This document shows, in pieces, positions 31,457 to 42,564 of a stretch of 64,000 bases of DNA. The stretch spans positions 162,198-226,197 of the forward strand of contig JBBHKE010001956.1 in NCBI GenBank assembly GCA_037447655.1, given 5' to 3'. A program made the translations under genes and the position numbers. The DNA comes from Zygnema cylindricum (lineage: Eukaryota > Streptophyta > Zygnematophyceae > Zygnematales > Zygnemataceae). Position 1 is the first letter of the stretch; every line of letters starts with the position of its first letter. The notes under the pieces were generated by a model. The model worked only from the letters and a program-made list of their open reading frames with translations, was not told the origin of the DNA and did not search any database.

Positions 31457-31620
31457 AGTTGAGTTGCTACACTGCTATACTGCCATGCTGCGCTAGTCGA
31501 ACAACGGGGATGTAGTGAGACTAGGTGACCTGCAAAAATTGCTACGTTGCTATGCTGCGATGCTGCGCTAGTTCGATTTCACAGTTGCGCTGGCATAATG
31601 AGTCTAAAGCTTTAGGGGAG
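31457..31620 (+). other. C1 3' untranslated segment and polypurine tract
   Basis: It contains two copies of a TTGCTAC.TTGCTATGCTGC-type motif and ends with AAAGCTTTAGGGGAG (31606-31620), the polypurine tract. The same arrangement precedes the C2 3' LTR at 43562-43737. Confidence 0.82.
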
Positions 31621-32535
31621 TGTTGTTTTGAAAGCTTTAAGTCTCAGCAAATTTATAGGACGGCGGAAAATATATCTATAGGGACACGCGTCGTCACTTG
31701 AAACACAGTGCAAGTTTTGAATGATACCAACACCAGCTGTGGAACAACGCAGTTACGACGTTGATGGAATAAGCGCAGCTGCGGATATTTTTGATATTGA
31801 CCGTACGGACGAATGCAGCCTTCGTTGCAACGGGACAAACGCAACTGCGGATATTTTGGTACATGACAACGCAGTTGCTACGCAACAAGACAAACGCAGC
31901 TGCGGCTAACTTTTGAATGTGATAACGCAGCTGCTACAAAGCTGCGGATATTTGAATATAATCAGTAATTGGACTGCGCTACTGCGGTTGATATGAATCA
32001 AGTCAACAGACGAGATTCACTTAGCTAGGCGACAAGTATTTGATCAAATCACCTGTATATGATTCTCAGTCATATTGAGTGTATAGTGATAGATTAGTTT
32101 TTAGCGTAAGTAGGAGCACTTAGACCTTAGTGGCAGTTTAGTTCTTTTGAACGTATCCTTTTAGAACACTTGTAGCGGTGGTACAGCACTAAGTAGTAAG
32201 ACAACTGAGAGAAGAGTATAAGACTTAGGACGTAGAACATTTTATGTATCCAGACTTCCAGACTGTGTAATCTGCAGACTGTTTTTGGGAAACTTCTGAG
32301 TTGCATATCTTGGTGTATACTGGATCAATTGAGCTGAAACTTTGGGAGTTGTCACTCTGTATGATATTCTATGCTGTGGTATAGTTTGAAGTAATTTTGT
32401 TCAGTATATCATATTTGGTAAGCCGTAGAAAGCAACTCTTTGATAGGATTCTTGATAAGCTTCTATGAGTGAGATTATGTCTACTTCCACTACTACTGCT
32501 GATGCTCCACCTGCTCCAGTAGTCGTAAAACATCA
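31621..32535 (+). repeat. C1 3' LTR
   Basis: It starts TGTTGTTTTGAAAGC and ends GTCGTAAAACATCAC. It matches 25868-27343 apart from the TRIM. It repeats the CGCAGCTGCG-type palindromes (about 31740-31980) and carries an LTR-embedded ATGTCTACTTCCACT at about 32478. Confidence 0.88.
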
Positions 32536-32815
32536 CTTCCTAGCCACTGCTCCCGTTGCCGTGGCAATAGGATTGAGGGGTGTCTCCTTCCCCTTCCCTT
32601 TTTCGGGCACAATGATGTCCCCATATCTGCCTCCTCCGCCGAAGCAATCGTTGTTGTAGGAAACCTTACTCCTCTAAATCCTGGTGGAGTTCCCGAAGGT
32701 GGACGTTTCACTTGTCCACTGATGATACCCCTGTATCATTTTTCGCACAAAGCTCCCATCATCATGGCTTCGCAATATATTAACCCAGATCCATTTAAGG
32801 TTGGGCACCCTAGAG
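32536..32815 (-). pseudogene. gag: A3 gag 5' fragment
   Basis: On the minus strand, after the primer-binding site, VMGPPSRVPN is followed by broken frames containing SGQVKRPPSGTPPGFRGVRF. This corresponds to A2 around 11742-11960 (GIPPGFKESRF). The element is cut at 32536 by the C1 end, so only about the first 90 codons remain. Confidence 0.82.
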
Positions 32816-32830
32816 GGTGGGCCCATAACC
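32816..32830 (-). other. A3 primer-binding site
   Basis: GGTTATGGGCCCACC on the minus strand, directly after the LTR end GAATTTCA. It is identical to the B1 and A2 sites. Confidence 0.82.
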
Positions 32831-33816
32831 TGAAATTCTCAGTCCTCCATTGGACAATAGAATACTAGAAGCCTCTAGATAGTTTTTTACTAACCCACTT
32901 CAAGCCACAACCACTGCTGCCTCAGAAGGCAAACTGAGAGTTTGACGGCACCCCTAGGCAGTGTGGAATCCCTCTAGTGCGCAGCAAAAACAATCACTGA
33001 AAACGCCCAACTAGCCGATAAGTTATGAGCCACAAAAAATGTCAATTATATACAAAACTCTCTTAGATTGAGGTGACTACCTACCAGATTTTCCTAAGTC
33101 CTAAACCCCTCTCACAGCCCCTATGTACTGAAGTACGAATGAATCATATGATTGTAAAGTATTAAAAGGTACTAAGGCCGATGTCCTTTCTGTACGACTA
33201 GTGTATGACAAGGCCACTGAGGGGACTCGTGTCACCCTTCCACTCGTCCGTATGTTCCCCAAAATTCCTACAACCAAATTTTATCCCTCCACGTGGCGGT
33301 AGGTCATGCCACGTCTATAAACGCCAAAGTGACCATTCCGCGATATCGGCGATGATGTGTGTCGTCGGAATAAATCCGACATTAAATGTCGACCGTCGAA
33401 ACAAATGTCTGATTCATTTGTTTGGTGTGAAATAACGTCCGCACTAAACTTTAACTACTTCTATGTTCCTTAATTGGTTTCAGTACCATAGAATAGTTTA
33501 AATAAATATCAAACCCTATACCTCCTAACGAAATTCTACGACAGACTGGTTAGAGCTAACGCCTACGCCGCGCTTTGCCGGTCGGAGATCGAAGTCCTGC
33601 CGGACTCAACCTTTTGTTTAGAGTGACTTAAGTCACTCTTTAGTCCTTCCTATGGAGCTAAGACAGCCATGGCCCCATCACTCACTCTTTCTTTCACTAA
33701 CTACAACAAGTATGAGGGCAAGAGAGAAAAGATGGAGGCGGGCTGTCTGCATTTTCTTTATCTGTTTCCGCAAATATTTTCGACCTAGAAATACCTAAAA
33801 TCTAGTTATTTCAACA
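32831..33816 (-). repeat. A3 5' LTR
   Basis: 986 bp, on the minus strand from TGTTGAAATAACTAG to TTTCA. It aligns along its length with the A1 LTRs (CCACGTGGC, CTGATTCATTTGTTT and AGAGTGACTTAAGTCACT blocks). The antisense tRNA-like stretch is at about 33540-33610. Confidence 0.87.
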
Positions 33817-34004
33817 CAATACACTTTGTTGTACTTTTGCTACTGTAATACTAATTAAGGTAAGTACTACAGCAGACAAGCTAGAAAATATTCTAAATTA
33901 TTTAAGTCTCTACTCACAACCCTATTTATTGAACTAAAGGTTTCCAATTAAACAAGTAATCCAATCCATCAAAGATAGGCAATTTCGTCGGTGGGCCCAT
34001 AACC
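33817..34004 (-). pseudogene. gag: B2 gag 5' fragment and primer-binding site
   Basis: The minus strand reads GGTTATGGGCCCACC (33990-34004) and the adjoining codons VMGPPTKLPIFDGLDYL, close to B1 VMGPPPKLPIFDGTDYL. The rest (33817-33940) is not recognisably coding. It shows that the adjoining B2 LTR is a 5' LTR. Confidence 0.78.
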
Positions 34005-34139
34005 TGTTAAAGGTCATGGGCATTTAGACTCGGCTATGATCCACTCCCACTAGGAGTTACACTTGCACGAGCTGGGACATTTGTCCCTAAAAGAGCAAGT
34101 GGAGTACTAGGGCTAATAGGAGTACTTGTAGCAAGAGCT
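34005..34139 (-). repeat. B2 LTR, left part (split by C2)
   Basis: It matches the B1 LTR from TGTTGAAGGTCATGG to GCAACAGGAGCT with a short internal insertion (GGGACATTTGTCCCT...). It breaks at GAGCT and continues at 45744. Confidence 0.85.
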
Positions 34140-35041
34140 TGTTGATTTTGGAAAGCTTTAAGTCTCAGTAAATTAGTGTGATAGCGGAAAGACATTTAAC
34201 TATAGCGTAAAAGACACGTGTCGTCACTTAAGTACATAACAAGTATTTCGGAATGGCACCGACATCCATATATGTCTGTCACACATTGAATGAGACAAAG
34301 TAGCTCCAACGCAGAGGGGACAATGCAGCAGCGACGCAGATGGGACAAAAAAATTGTGGTTATTTAGTACGGGACGACGCAGCTGCGACGCAGCTGCGGT
34401 GGCGTTGAGTATGACTTGGAATGAGACAACGCTGTTGGGGTTGATCTGAATCTAGCCAATGGACAAGATTCATAGTAATATGTTTGCACGTGTTTTTGCA
34501 ACATCTGGATGAACTCATCTAAACAATGGTAACTAAGCTGGCTGCAAGTTATTCTATTGACCTCTCATTAATATTGATGATACAGGGCAAAATTAGCTTT
34601 TGCATGATTAGGTGTACTTTGATCTTAGTGGCAATTAGGATTTTGGACGTATCTTTCACAAACGTTTGTATCAAAGGGACAACACTATGTAATAGGACAA
34701 CTAGGAGTAGAAACTCACTACGAGTATAAGACTTAGGACTTAGAACATTTGATGTATCGAGACTTCAAGACTGTGTAATTTGCAGATTGTTTTTGGGAAA
34801 CTTTTGAGTTGCATATCTTGGCGTATGTTGGATTAATTCGGCTGAAGCTTTAGGAGTTGTCAGACTTTGTAATATTCTATTATATGGTGTGATTTGAAGC
34901 AGTTTAAACCTTGTGTCAAATTTGGTGAGATGTAGAAAACAGCTACTGGATAGGATTTTTGGTAAGCTTCTGTGAGTGAATTATGTCTATTTCTACTACT
35001 ATTGTTGCTGCTCCACCTGCTCCAGTGGTCGTGGAACAACA
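34140..35041 (+). repeat. C2 5' LTR
   Basis: 902 bp from TGTTGATTTTGGAAAGC to GTGGAACAACA. CGCAGCTGCG palindromes occur at about 34375-34400. Near its end lies an ATGTCTATTTCTACTACT Gag start (34983) as in C1. Confidence 0.88.
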
Positions 35042-36025
35042 CGTTATAGGCTTGTTATCAAGAATTTTATCAAGATTTTTGTCTTGGAATATGTTTATTG
35101 TAGGATATGAATGGGAAACACCTTTATCGTAATCTTTAGATATTTTTATGGTTCTTAGGAACGAGGCATGGGTCAAAGAAAAACTTAACTTGATCTATTC
35201 TAAAATTTATCTGAAAAAGAATTGGCGGATAAAAATGAAAAGGCGATCGATATCTGAGTCTTTAAAACGAATGACTTTGAGTCCAAACTATTTTTTTGGA
35301 TAAATTAGGACTCTAAAATGTTAATCTTTTAGATATTTTGGATGGTTCACTAGCGGAAACAGAGGCATATTGGTCAAAGAAAAATCCGCAAGCTTGATCT
35401 ATTCTAAAATTTTGTATCTCAAAAGAATTGGCTATGTCTCGGATAAAAATGAAAAAGGCGATCGATATCTGGAAGTCTTTTAAAGACGATTATGACAAGC
35501 CTGATGTCTAAGAAGAACTATTTTTTGGCTGGACATATTTGGGACTACAAATACACGGGAGGCACAATGGCCGAATATGGTAACAAGTTTCGAATTGTAA
35601 TAGACTCTCATGCTTGTGCAGGTGGATCATTCCCTCAGTTTCAGCAGGATGCATTACTAATGAGGGGTCTTCCTAATATTATGAAAGCAACGTCTGATAG
35701 GCTGAATCAAAATGATAAAGCTAGCTGGACTTTGCAGTTAGCTATTAATTTGATATTAGAGGAGGAAGCTGATTCTAAAATTCTCAATGCGGAAAGGCAG
35801 GTAGAGGCCTTTAACATAGACTTTGACACAAAGGCTCAGTTAAATCAGCAGAGAAATCAGTTTGATAAGCAGAGAAATCAGTTTATTCAGAACCTGAATC
35901 AGTTTAAACAATTTAATCAGGGAGGGAATACACAGTCTTTCAATGCTTGTTTTAATTGTAATGAAAAAGGTCATGGATATAAGCTCTGTCCTAAACTAAA
36001 GAGAGCTAATGAAACAGGATTGTAA
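35042..36025 (+). pseudogene. gag: C2 gag with internal duplication and zinc knuckle
   Basis: 35135-35290 and 35324-35520 are imperfect copies of the same gag segment (both contain TTTTAGATATTTT, GGTCAAAGAAAAA and GATAAAAATGAAAA.GCGATCGATATCTG), so gag is partly duplicated. The frame 35492-36025 continues AGHIWDYKYTGGTMAEYGNK, ASWTLQLAINLILEEEADSK, a Gln/Asn-rich spacer and zinc knuckle CFNCNEKGHGYKLC. It stops at TAA (36023). Gag forms the particle. Confidence 0.87.
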
Positions 36026-36127
36026 AGGCGTGGATGGGAACAAAGCCGATTTAATCAAGGCTTCACATGATCTACATCTCGAGAAAATGCAATATTCTCG
36101 ACATCTTCATCTTACCAGGAGAATTCT

Positions 36128-36840
36128 GTGACACTCTTTGACGAGAACGACGAGGACTTATTCGCTATGGCGGCAGCAATGGAGGGTGCAAAAGACACTA
36201 GATGGATAATGGATACACGAGCGTCGGCACACATGTGCTGGAACAAGGCACTTTTCAAAAATTTGAAATCAACACCCAAGAAAAATATCTACTATGCTTG
36301 TGGTATGACTGTTGTGGTATGAGTGTACACACACGTGCTGTAGGTGATGTTTTTTGTCTAGTTGAAGAGAACTCTTCACAATGTTCTCTTTGTCTCGGAT
36401 TTTAAGAAAAAATTGCTTTCAACTTCTTTGGTGGAAAGTAAATGGTTTGAGGTCAAGTTGAAAAATGGTCGGCAGGTTGTTAAAAATAATAGAAAGATTG
36501 CGGTCACATGCACTAAATATGCCAGCAAAATATATCGAATGGATAAGCCTGATAATAAAGAAATTGTTGTTTTATATTCCGGTGCATTATCTTTAGATGA
36601 GCCGTGGCATTAAAAGTTAGGCCATTTGAACTTTAACAGTTTGAAAATAATAGTATATGTTGGTAAATTGCAAGGAGTCACTCTTTCAGATCACTCAGTT
36701 AAAACGTGTGATGGTTATGCCTTAGTAAAAATACATAGATTACTGTTTCCTATAGAATCTCAGCATCGGTCCACTAAACTTTTGCAACTAATTCATTCTG
36801 ATGTTTTCAACCCTGCTAAAGTCCCATCTGCTGAAAGATG
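36128..36840 (+). pseudogene. pol: C2 protease and GAG-pre-integrase region
   Basis: 36128-36322 reads EGAKDTRWIMDTRASAHMCW; the active site is DTRAS in place of DSGAS or DTGAS, so the glycine is lost. A short insertion near 36300 duplicates GTATGACTGTTGTG. 36362-36613 holds KRTLHNVLFVSDFKKKLLST, and 36626-36841 holds the zinc region (HLNFNSLK, CDGYALVKIHRLLFP) in which the second zinc cysteine of the usual CxxC pair is Y. Stops separate the pieces. Confidence 0.85.
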
Positions 36841-36841
36841 A

Positions 36842-37620
36842 AATATATAGTTACATTTACATATGATTTTTTGAGGTATAGTTCATAAAAGACAAGAGTG
36901 AATTCTTCACCCACTTCTAACACTACAAAGTATGGGCGGAGAAACTACATGATCTGCCAATTTTGGAACTCAAATCGGACAACGGCGGCGAATATACGTC
37001 GAAAAAGTTTGAAAACTTCCTACTAAAGGAAGGTATTAGTAATCAGCTGACCGTTCCATATTCACCGAAACAAAATGGGGTGTCAGAGAGACTAAATAGA
37101 ACTATCACAAAAAGCTTTAGGCCCATGCTTGCAGATAAAGATGTCGATCCAAAATTATGGGCTGAAGCATTGAATTGTGTTGTTTATATAAAGAATACAA
37201 TAGCGTCAAGATCGGTAGAGACAACGTTTTACGAGGTTTGGACTGTTAGAATACCGGATGTCAGTCATTTCAAAGTCTTTGGTAGCAAATGCTTTATTTT
37301 AAATACATCTAAAGACAGATGGAAAATGGAACCGAAAGGTTTACCAGGTATTTTGTTGGGGTTTTATAATCACTCCAAAGGGTATAGAGTCTTTGTATTT
37401 GAAAAACAGAATAAAATTGTAGCAAGGAATATTAAAAGATGAGCTTGACTCGATAAATTTATTTAAAATGACAGCGCAACAAAAGCAGCAAAAAGTACGA
37501 AGTGTGTCATTTTAGACTGCAAACAAAATATTGTCACACTTATGCAAAAGCCTCCACTGGTGACTGAAACTGACCGAGTTCCTCAACAAGTTCAGTTTCC
37601 GCCCGGTGACCAGAATTCGA
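36842..37620 (+). pseudogene. pol: C2 integrase, first copy
   Basis: From 36963: KSDNGGEYTSKKFENFLLKE and SPKQNGVSERLNRTITKSF, giving the second aspartate and the glutamate. The first aspartate is in IHSDVFNPAKVPS just before. The C-terminus reads VWTVRIPDVSHFKVFGSKCF and IVARNI. After 37440 the frame is lost, with a stop in VRSVSF-TAG shared with the second copy at 39567. 36995-37620 is duplicated at 39043-39734. Confidence 0.88.
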
Positions 37621-38045
37621 CTGTTTTTTGCTCCTTTTTGGGAATTTCAACTGAGGATTTCTCTCAGATGTATTGGCAGAATTATCTGAAATTTTGCATG
37701 TGTATTCCTCCTTATATTTTAAATAATGTGGCAAATTTACAGATCTATTGTGTGTCTGGTTTTCTTGGGGCTTCATTGTGAAGTTGGTCAGATTTATCAA
37801 AGCTCTGGCAGGCTGTTTTTCTGCAACTTTGACTGAGTGGTGTGGGAATTCTGGCTGGTATAATTATATGAGAATTTGTGGGAATACTAAGTGGCCTAGT
37901 AAATATCTGCTTGTGTAGTTTCAGCCTGGTATGGTAATTCTGTTGAATTCTGAGGGGAATCAAAGTAGGCTGTTTTGGGGTAGTCTGTGGTGCTTCCGAG
38001 GGTACATTCATGGCTGAAAATGGCTATGAACAACAGCAGCCACTC
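37621..38045 (+). repeat. F-type LTR end fragment inside C2
   Basis: It shares GTGGCAAATTTACAGATCT and CTTGGGGCTTCATTGTGAAG with the F LTR at about 25005-25070. It ends with an LTR-embedded Gag start, MAENGYEQQQ (38011 onward). It abuts C2 integrase abruptly at 37620. Confidence 0.7.
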
Positions 38046-38099
38046 ATGCCACCAAGGAAGCGATCTGGTTACACTTCCTCCTTTCCAGTCTCCAGTTTC

Positions 38100-38347
38100 C
38101 ACAACCCTCCGCGACTGTAATATTCAGCGACTCCCAAGGTTCCCTTGCTCTTATGGGCAATCCCGTACACCGTCGCAGGACTAAACATATCGACATTCAG
38201 TTCCACTTCACCCGCGACGCCATTGCTGCATGCACTGTTAGGTTCACCTACTGTCCCAACTCCAAGCAGCTGGCCGACTTCCTCACAAAGTCTCTAGCCC
38301 GGCCTCAGTTCGAAATTCATCTGTCCAACTCCGGCCTTCGATTCTAA
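38100..38347 (+). pseudogene. pol: RNase H C-terminus of a distinct copia lineage (H)
   Basis: The frame reads ATVIFSDSQGSLALMGNPVH and RRRTKHIDIQFHFTRDAIAA, then YCPNSKQLADFLTKSLARPQ. The motif KHIDI.FHFTRD and the QLADFLTK tail belong to the Ty1/copia RNase H C-terminus, but the sequence and its higher GC differ from families A-F. It is truncated at the left, where it joins the F LTR fragment, so this is a chimera. A polypurine tract (AAGAGGGGGGG) follows. Confidence 0.85.
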
Positions 38348-38360
38348 ACAAGAGGGGGGG

Positions 38361-39042
38361 CGTTAAAGTTATTCCTTTGTTAGAATCTTTGGACTAGCGC
38401 TACCTTTGTTAATAACGCAAAATGGTATTCCACTTTACGTTATCTAGCTAGTTAGAGCAATCATTTTATGATCTTTCAGTTTCTATTCTAGTTTCAGTTT
38501 TATGCTTTTGTTATCTATTTTTGTTTTCTTCTCCTGAGCTTCTTAGAAGCGTACACTGTAGCCACTGTAGTTTTTGACAGTTTCCGCCAGTAGATCTGAT
38601 CCTTAGCTCTCACTGACACCTAAGGATCCCAACTTTGCCTTTTCGGCAAATGAGCCAAGTGACCCTTCGGAGTCACATAAGCTCCCTAGATCTTGGAAAG
38701 TCATACTTATGACTTCTTCTACTTAAACGACAACTCTGTATTGTTTACTACAATCAAGGAATGCAATTTGTCTCTCTTAACTTTTGTCTTTTGTATTATT
38801 TTCATCCCACTTTGTCTGCTGCCATGTCATCAATTCCTATACTTATCTCCCGAGGTGTTTAATAATATAGAATTAACTTTCATATATTATCTCCTGAAGT
38901 TGTTAAGGCCAGGGATTTTACAGTCTACAATCACCGTTTAAGGTTGTCAAAACTACAAATTCTAAGGCCTAAGTTGTTAGAATCTAAGGTTTATAGTTAC
39001 CATTTAAGATTGTTAAGACTAGGAATTTAAGGTTTAGGAATC
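38361..39042 (+). repeat. H-type 3' LTR and AT-rich tail
   Basis: It begins CGTTAAAGTTATTCC after the polypurine tract, so the first base of the usual TG is altered. TTTGCCTTTTCGGCAAA and GTGACCCTTCGGAGTCAC (38633-38675) are small hairpins. The LTR end is not certain. 38900-39040 contains repeated TTTAAGGTT.GT.A-type motifs. Confidence 0.6.
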
Positions 39043-39734
39043 TACGCCGAAAAAGTTTGAAAACTTCCTACTAAAGGAAGGAATTAGTCATCAGCTGACC
39101 GTTCCATATTCACCGAAACAAAATGGGGTGTCAGAGAGACTAAATAGAACTATCACAAAAAGCTTTAGGTCCATGCTTGCAGATAAGGATGTGGATCCAA
39201 AATTATGGGCTGAAGCATTGAATTGTGTTGTTTATATAAAGAATAGAATAGCGTCAAGATTGGTAGAAACAACTCTTTACGAGGTTTGGACTGTTAGAAA
39301 ACCGGATGTCATTCATTTCAAAGTCTTCGATAGCAAATGCTTTATTTTAAATACATCTAAAGACAGATGAAAAATGGAACCGAAAGGTTTACCAGGTATT
39401 TTGTTGGGGTATTATAATCACTCCAAAGGGTATAGAGTCTTTGTATTAGAAAAACAAAATATAATTGTAGCAAGGAATATTATTCTAAAAGATGAGCTTG
39501 ACTCGATAGATTTATTTAAAATGAAAGCGCAACAAAAGCAGCAAAAAGTACGAAGTGTGTCATTTTAGACTGCAAACAAAATATTGTCACACCTATGCAA
39601 AAGCCTCCACTGGTGACACTGGTGCAAACAAAATATTGTCACACATATGCGAAAGCCTCCACTGGTGACACTGGTGACTGAAACTGACCGAGTTCCTCAA
39701 CAAGTACAGTTTCCGCCCGGTGACCAGAATTCGA
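39043..39734 (+). pseudogene. pol: C2 integrase C-terminus, second copy
   Basis: It is a near-copy of 36995-37620, sharing unusual changes such as VWTVRK and the VRSVSF-stop. 39128-39370 has MSERLNRTITKSFRSMLADK. A 52-bp tandem duplication (39573-39624, 39625-39676; CAAACAAAATATTGTCACAC start) is present only here. The shared damage shows the duplication happened after the element had begun to decay. Confidence 0.87.
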
Positions 39735-40449
39735 ATCCTACGGATTCTACACAGAGGCAAAAGAGAAATGCGATGGATCCGACGATTTCAGCCTCAGAAT
39801 TTTCGGGGGGAAGACGATCCAATAGCCGGCTGCAATCATACTCCCACTTTGCCTACTTTGCGGCCTCGAGGAGCCTCTAAACATTTGAGAGGCCTTCTCA
39901 TCACCAGAACGACATCACCAGATCGAGGCAGCTATTGACGAAATGAAGTCGATCATGGAAGCTCAGACATGGGAGCTTGTGGATCTTCCTCCGGACCGAA
40001 AATCTATCGGCAGCAAATGGGTATTCAAGGTGAAGTTAAATCCTGATAACACCAATGAACGATATAAAGCTAGGCTTGTGGCAAAGTGGTATAATCAAAA
40101 AGAAGGATTAGACTTTGAAGAAAAATTTTCTCCAGTTGTAAGATTTTTGACAGTTAAAATCTTGCTATCCCTAGCTGTTATAGAAGATATGGAAATACAT
40201 CAGATGGATGTAAAAACGGCCTTCTTACATGGAGAGCTAGAAATGAGCATTTACATGCAACAGCCTGAAATGTATGCTGAGCCGGAAAAAGAGTACTTAG
40301 TATGCAAATTGTTAAAATCTCTGTACGGTCCAAAACAGGCCCCTAGGCAATGGAATCTGTAGCTTCACAAATTTATAACTAGCCTAGGATTTCAAAAGAT
40401 AATCTTTTATCATTTTCTTTACGTTTTAAAGGGTGAGGAGGGGATGGTA
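39735..40449 (+). pseudogene. pol: C2 reverse transcriptase, N-terminal part
   Basis: It reads ISASEFSGGRRSNSRLQ, IMEAQTWELVDLPPDRKSIG, ERYKARLVAKWYNQKEGLDF, HQMDVKTAFLHGELEMSIYM and CKLLKSLYGPKQAPRQWNL, then a TAG. It continues degenerate to GMVYI, where the D insertion starts at 40455. The frame 39943-40362 is the longest intact piece. Continuation is at 42565. Confidence 0.9.
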
Positions 40450-40454
40450 TATAT

Positions 40455-41633
40455 TGAAACTTTGAGACCTTCATTGGCCCTCAGAGTATGCAGATCCAAA
40501 AGAAGCTAATCTAGATAGTGCCGACTCCAAGTTGATATAAACCCAAATGACTGACCCCTTGACAATCAGAACCCCAATATAGATTCACCCCTGTGAAATA
40601 ACACTTTCTGTGTGCTCAGTTCCACCACAGAATGCAAAGTTAGAATATGAGATTTGGACACATTCACCCACTTTGACTTTCCCTTAGAAATACAGCCACC
40701 CTGGCAGACAAAAACTCTGACCGACTACACCCTTGTGTAGCCTGGACTCCTCTGAGTCCGCAGCAAAAAGAATCACTGAAAATGGTCAAGTCAATTGATA
40801 GTTATGGCTTGCCAAAGTTTGCCATTTATACAGAGTGCTCTCTAGGAGAGGCAGCTACTTACCCAAAATTTTCTAAGTCCTATCCCCCCCTTTAAAACTC
40901 TATCTACTGAAGTACGGCACCAATTTAAATATTGTGTCATACATAAAAGTACAGGTACCAGTGTACTTTATGTACGGCCATCGTACGACATGGCCAAAAT
41001 GGTTACACATGTCATATCGGGATTCGTTTCTGTAATCTCCGGAGTTGCCGCAATCCAATGTGGTTTTGCCACGTGTCATTGCATGTGGCGGTGATCGCAA
41101 ACCGCCAAAATCCTATTGCGCGATCTCGGCATCCTTCGCGGCCGTCCGATCAAATCCGGATTTCAATCGTAGCCGCCATAAATACTTGCGCGGTATTCTT
41201 TTGATGTCTAACAAAATGCGCGGTATCTATTTCGTAACCGTATCGTACTTCGTACTTTATATAACTGTATCTATGCACTACATATACATTTCTAGTTAAA
41301 TGATAAAGTCTACGTGAAACTAAACAAATAATTATCAAACCTAATATGTCGTAGTACTAGCGCTAGACTAAACGGTTAAAGCTACCGGCTACTACCGATC
41401 GTCAGATGGCAGGTACTAGGATCAATTCTTGGGACCGTCGCTTAACTTTTGGTAAGAGTACCTAACTTACCCCTTGTCTACTCTAGAGAGCTTGGGCAAC
41501 CATGGCTCTAGCTCCCTATCCAACCTTCAGTGACTACAACAAGTGTGGGGGCTTGGAAAGGGGAGTTAGAGGCGGATTGCCTCTGCCTTTTTCTATCCTA
41601 TTTACAGACCTAGAAAATACACAAATATCAACA
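40455..41633 (-). repeat. D 3' LTR
   Basis: 1179 bp, on the minus strand from TGTTGATATTTGTG to GGTCTCAAAGTTTCA. Its final codons ATG AAG GTC TCA AAG TTT CA match the LTR-embedded Gag start pattern of A2. Antisense tRNA-like stretch at about 41358-41440. Confidence 0.9.
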
Positions 41634-41948
41634 CTCCCCTTATTTTCTAGTCTATTTTCCTTTCAACTCCCACATACACAAAAAAAACCAAAATACTCCC
41701 TCCCGATTTTTTTTCCTTTTCCTTTTTTTTTTTTCTTTTTCTTTTATAAACCTTTATGACAATACCCTCACATTTTAAAAGGTCCATTAGATGAGCTGAA
41801 ATAAACATTCGATCTTGTTGATCACATATTTTATTAAGCATCCCAATTTTTATAACCCTGAGCAAAGATTTTATCCACCTCATCACTTTTTCATCCACAC
41901 ACAACCCGATTTCTCTCTTGCAATCTAAACAGCCAGCCCCATCTCCAA
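41634..41948 (-). other. D internal segment with polypurine tract and unidentified ORF
   Basis: The minus strand has AAAATAAGGGGAG before the LTR. An open frame of about 127 codons (41647-42030) runs from inside the truncated LTR through this segment: CLDCKREIGLCVDEKVMRWI, then ICDQQDRMFISAHLMDLLKC and a Lys-rich end. It resembles no copia domain I recognise. It may be a leftover 3' untranslated region that happens to be open, or captured host sequence. Confidence in a protein is low. Confidence 0.4.
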
Positions 41949-42564
41949 TGGATTCGTTTCCGTAATCTCCGGAGTTGCCGCAATCCAATGTGGTTTTGCC
42001 ACGTGTCATTCGATGTGGCGGTGATCGCAAACCGCCAAAATCCTATTCCGCGATCTCGGCATCCTTCGCGGCCGTCCGATCAAATCCGGATTTCAATCGT
42101 AGCCGTTATAAATACTTGCGCGGTATTCTTTTTGATGTCTAACAAAATGCGCGGTATCTATTTCGTAATCGTATCGTACTTCGTACTTTATATAACTGTA
42201 TCTATGCACTACATATACATTTCTAGTTAAATGATAAAGTCTACGTGAAACTAAACAAATAATTATCAAACCTAATATGTCGTAGTACTAGCGCTAGACT
42301 AAACGGTTAAAGCTACCGGCTACTACCGATCGTCAGATGGCAGGTACCAGGATCAATTCCTGGGACCGTCGCTTAACTTTTGGTAAGAGTACCTAACTTA
42401 CCCCTTGTCTACTCTAGAGAGCTTGGGCAACCATGGCTCTAGCTCCCTATCCAACCTTTAGTGACTACAACAAGTGTGGGGGCTTGGAAAGGGGAGTTAG
42501 AGGCAGATTGCCTATGCCTTTTTCTATCCTATTTACAGACCTAGAAAATACACAAATATCAACA
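41949..42564 (-). repeat. D 5' LTR, truncated
   Basis: It matches 41022-41633 with about 2% differences. The part that would contain its end and the primer-binding site is missing. Confidence 0.9.

Larger units (their letters stand above)
25868..32535 (+). mobile_element. Ty1/copia element C1
   Basis: It has a 5' LTR (25868-27343), gag-pol (27285-31455), polypurine tract and 3' LTR (31621-32535). The 5' LTR is longer because a TRIM is inserted at 26276-26787. Coding order is gag, protease, integrase, RT, RNase H. The frame is largely preserved but carries about six stops and two frameshifts. No target-site duplication was recognised; its right end lies against A3 gag, so it may have inserted into A3 and lost the duplication. 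Confidence 0.92.
40455..42564 (-). mobile_element. Element D, internally deleted, inserted in C2 RT
   Basis: It is flanked by the 5-bp duplication TATAT (40450-40454, 42565-42569). It consists of a full 3' LTR (40455-41633), a polypurine tract, 315 bp of internal DNA and a 5' LTR lacking its last 567 bp (41949-42564). The two LTR copies differ at roughly 13 of about 613 comparable positions by eye. All of gag-pol and the primer-binding site are gone. The C2 reading frame resumes exactly on the other side (YIAVYVDDLL). Confidence 0.93.
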
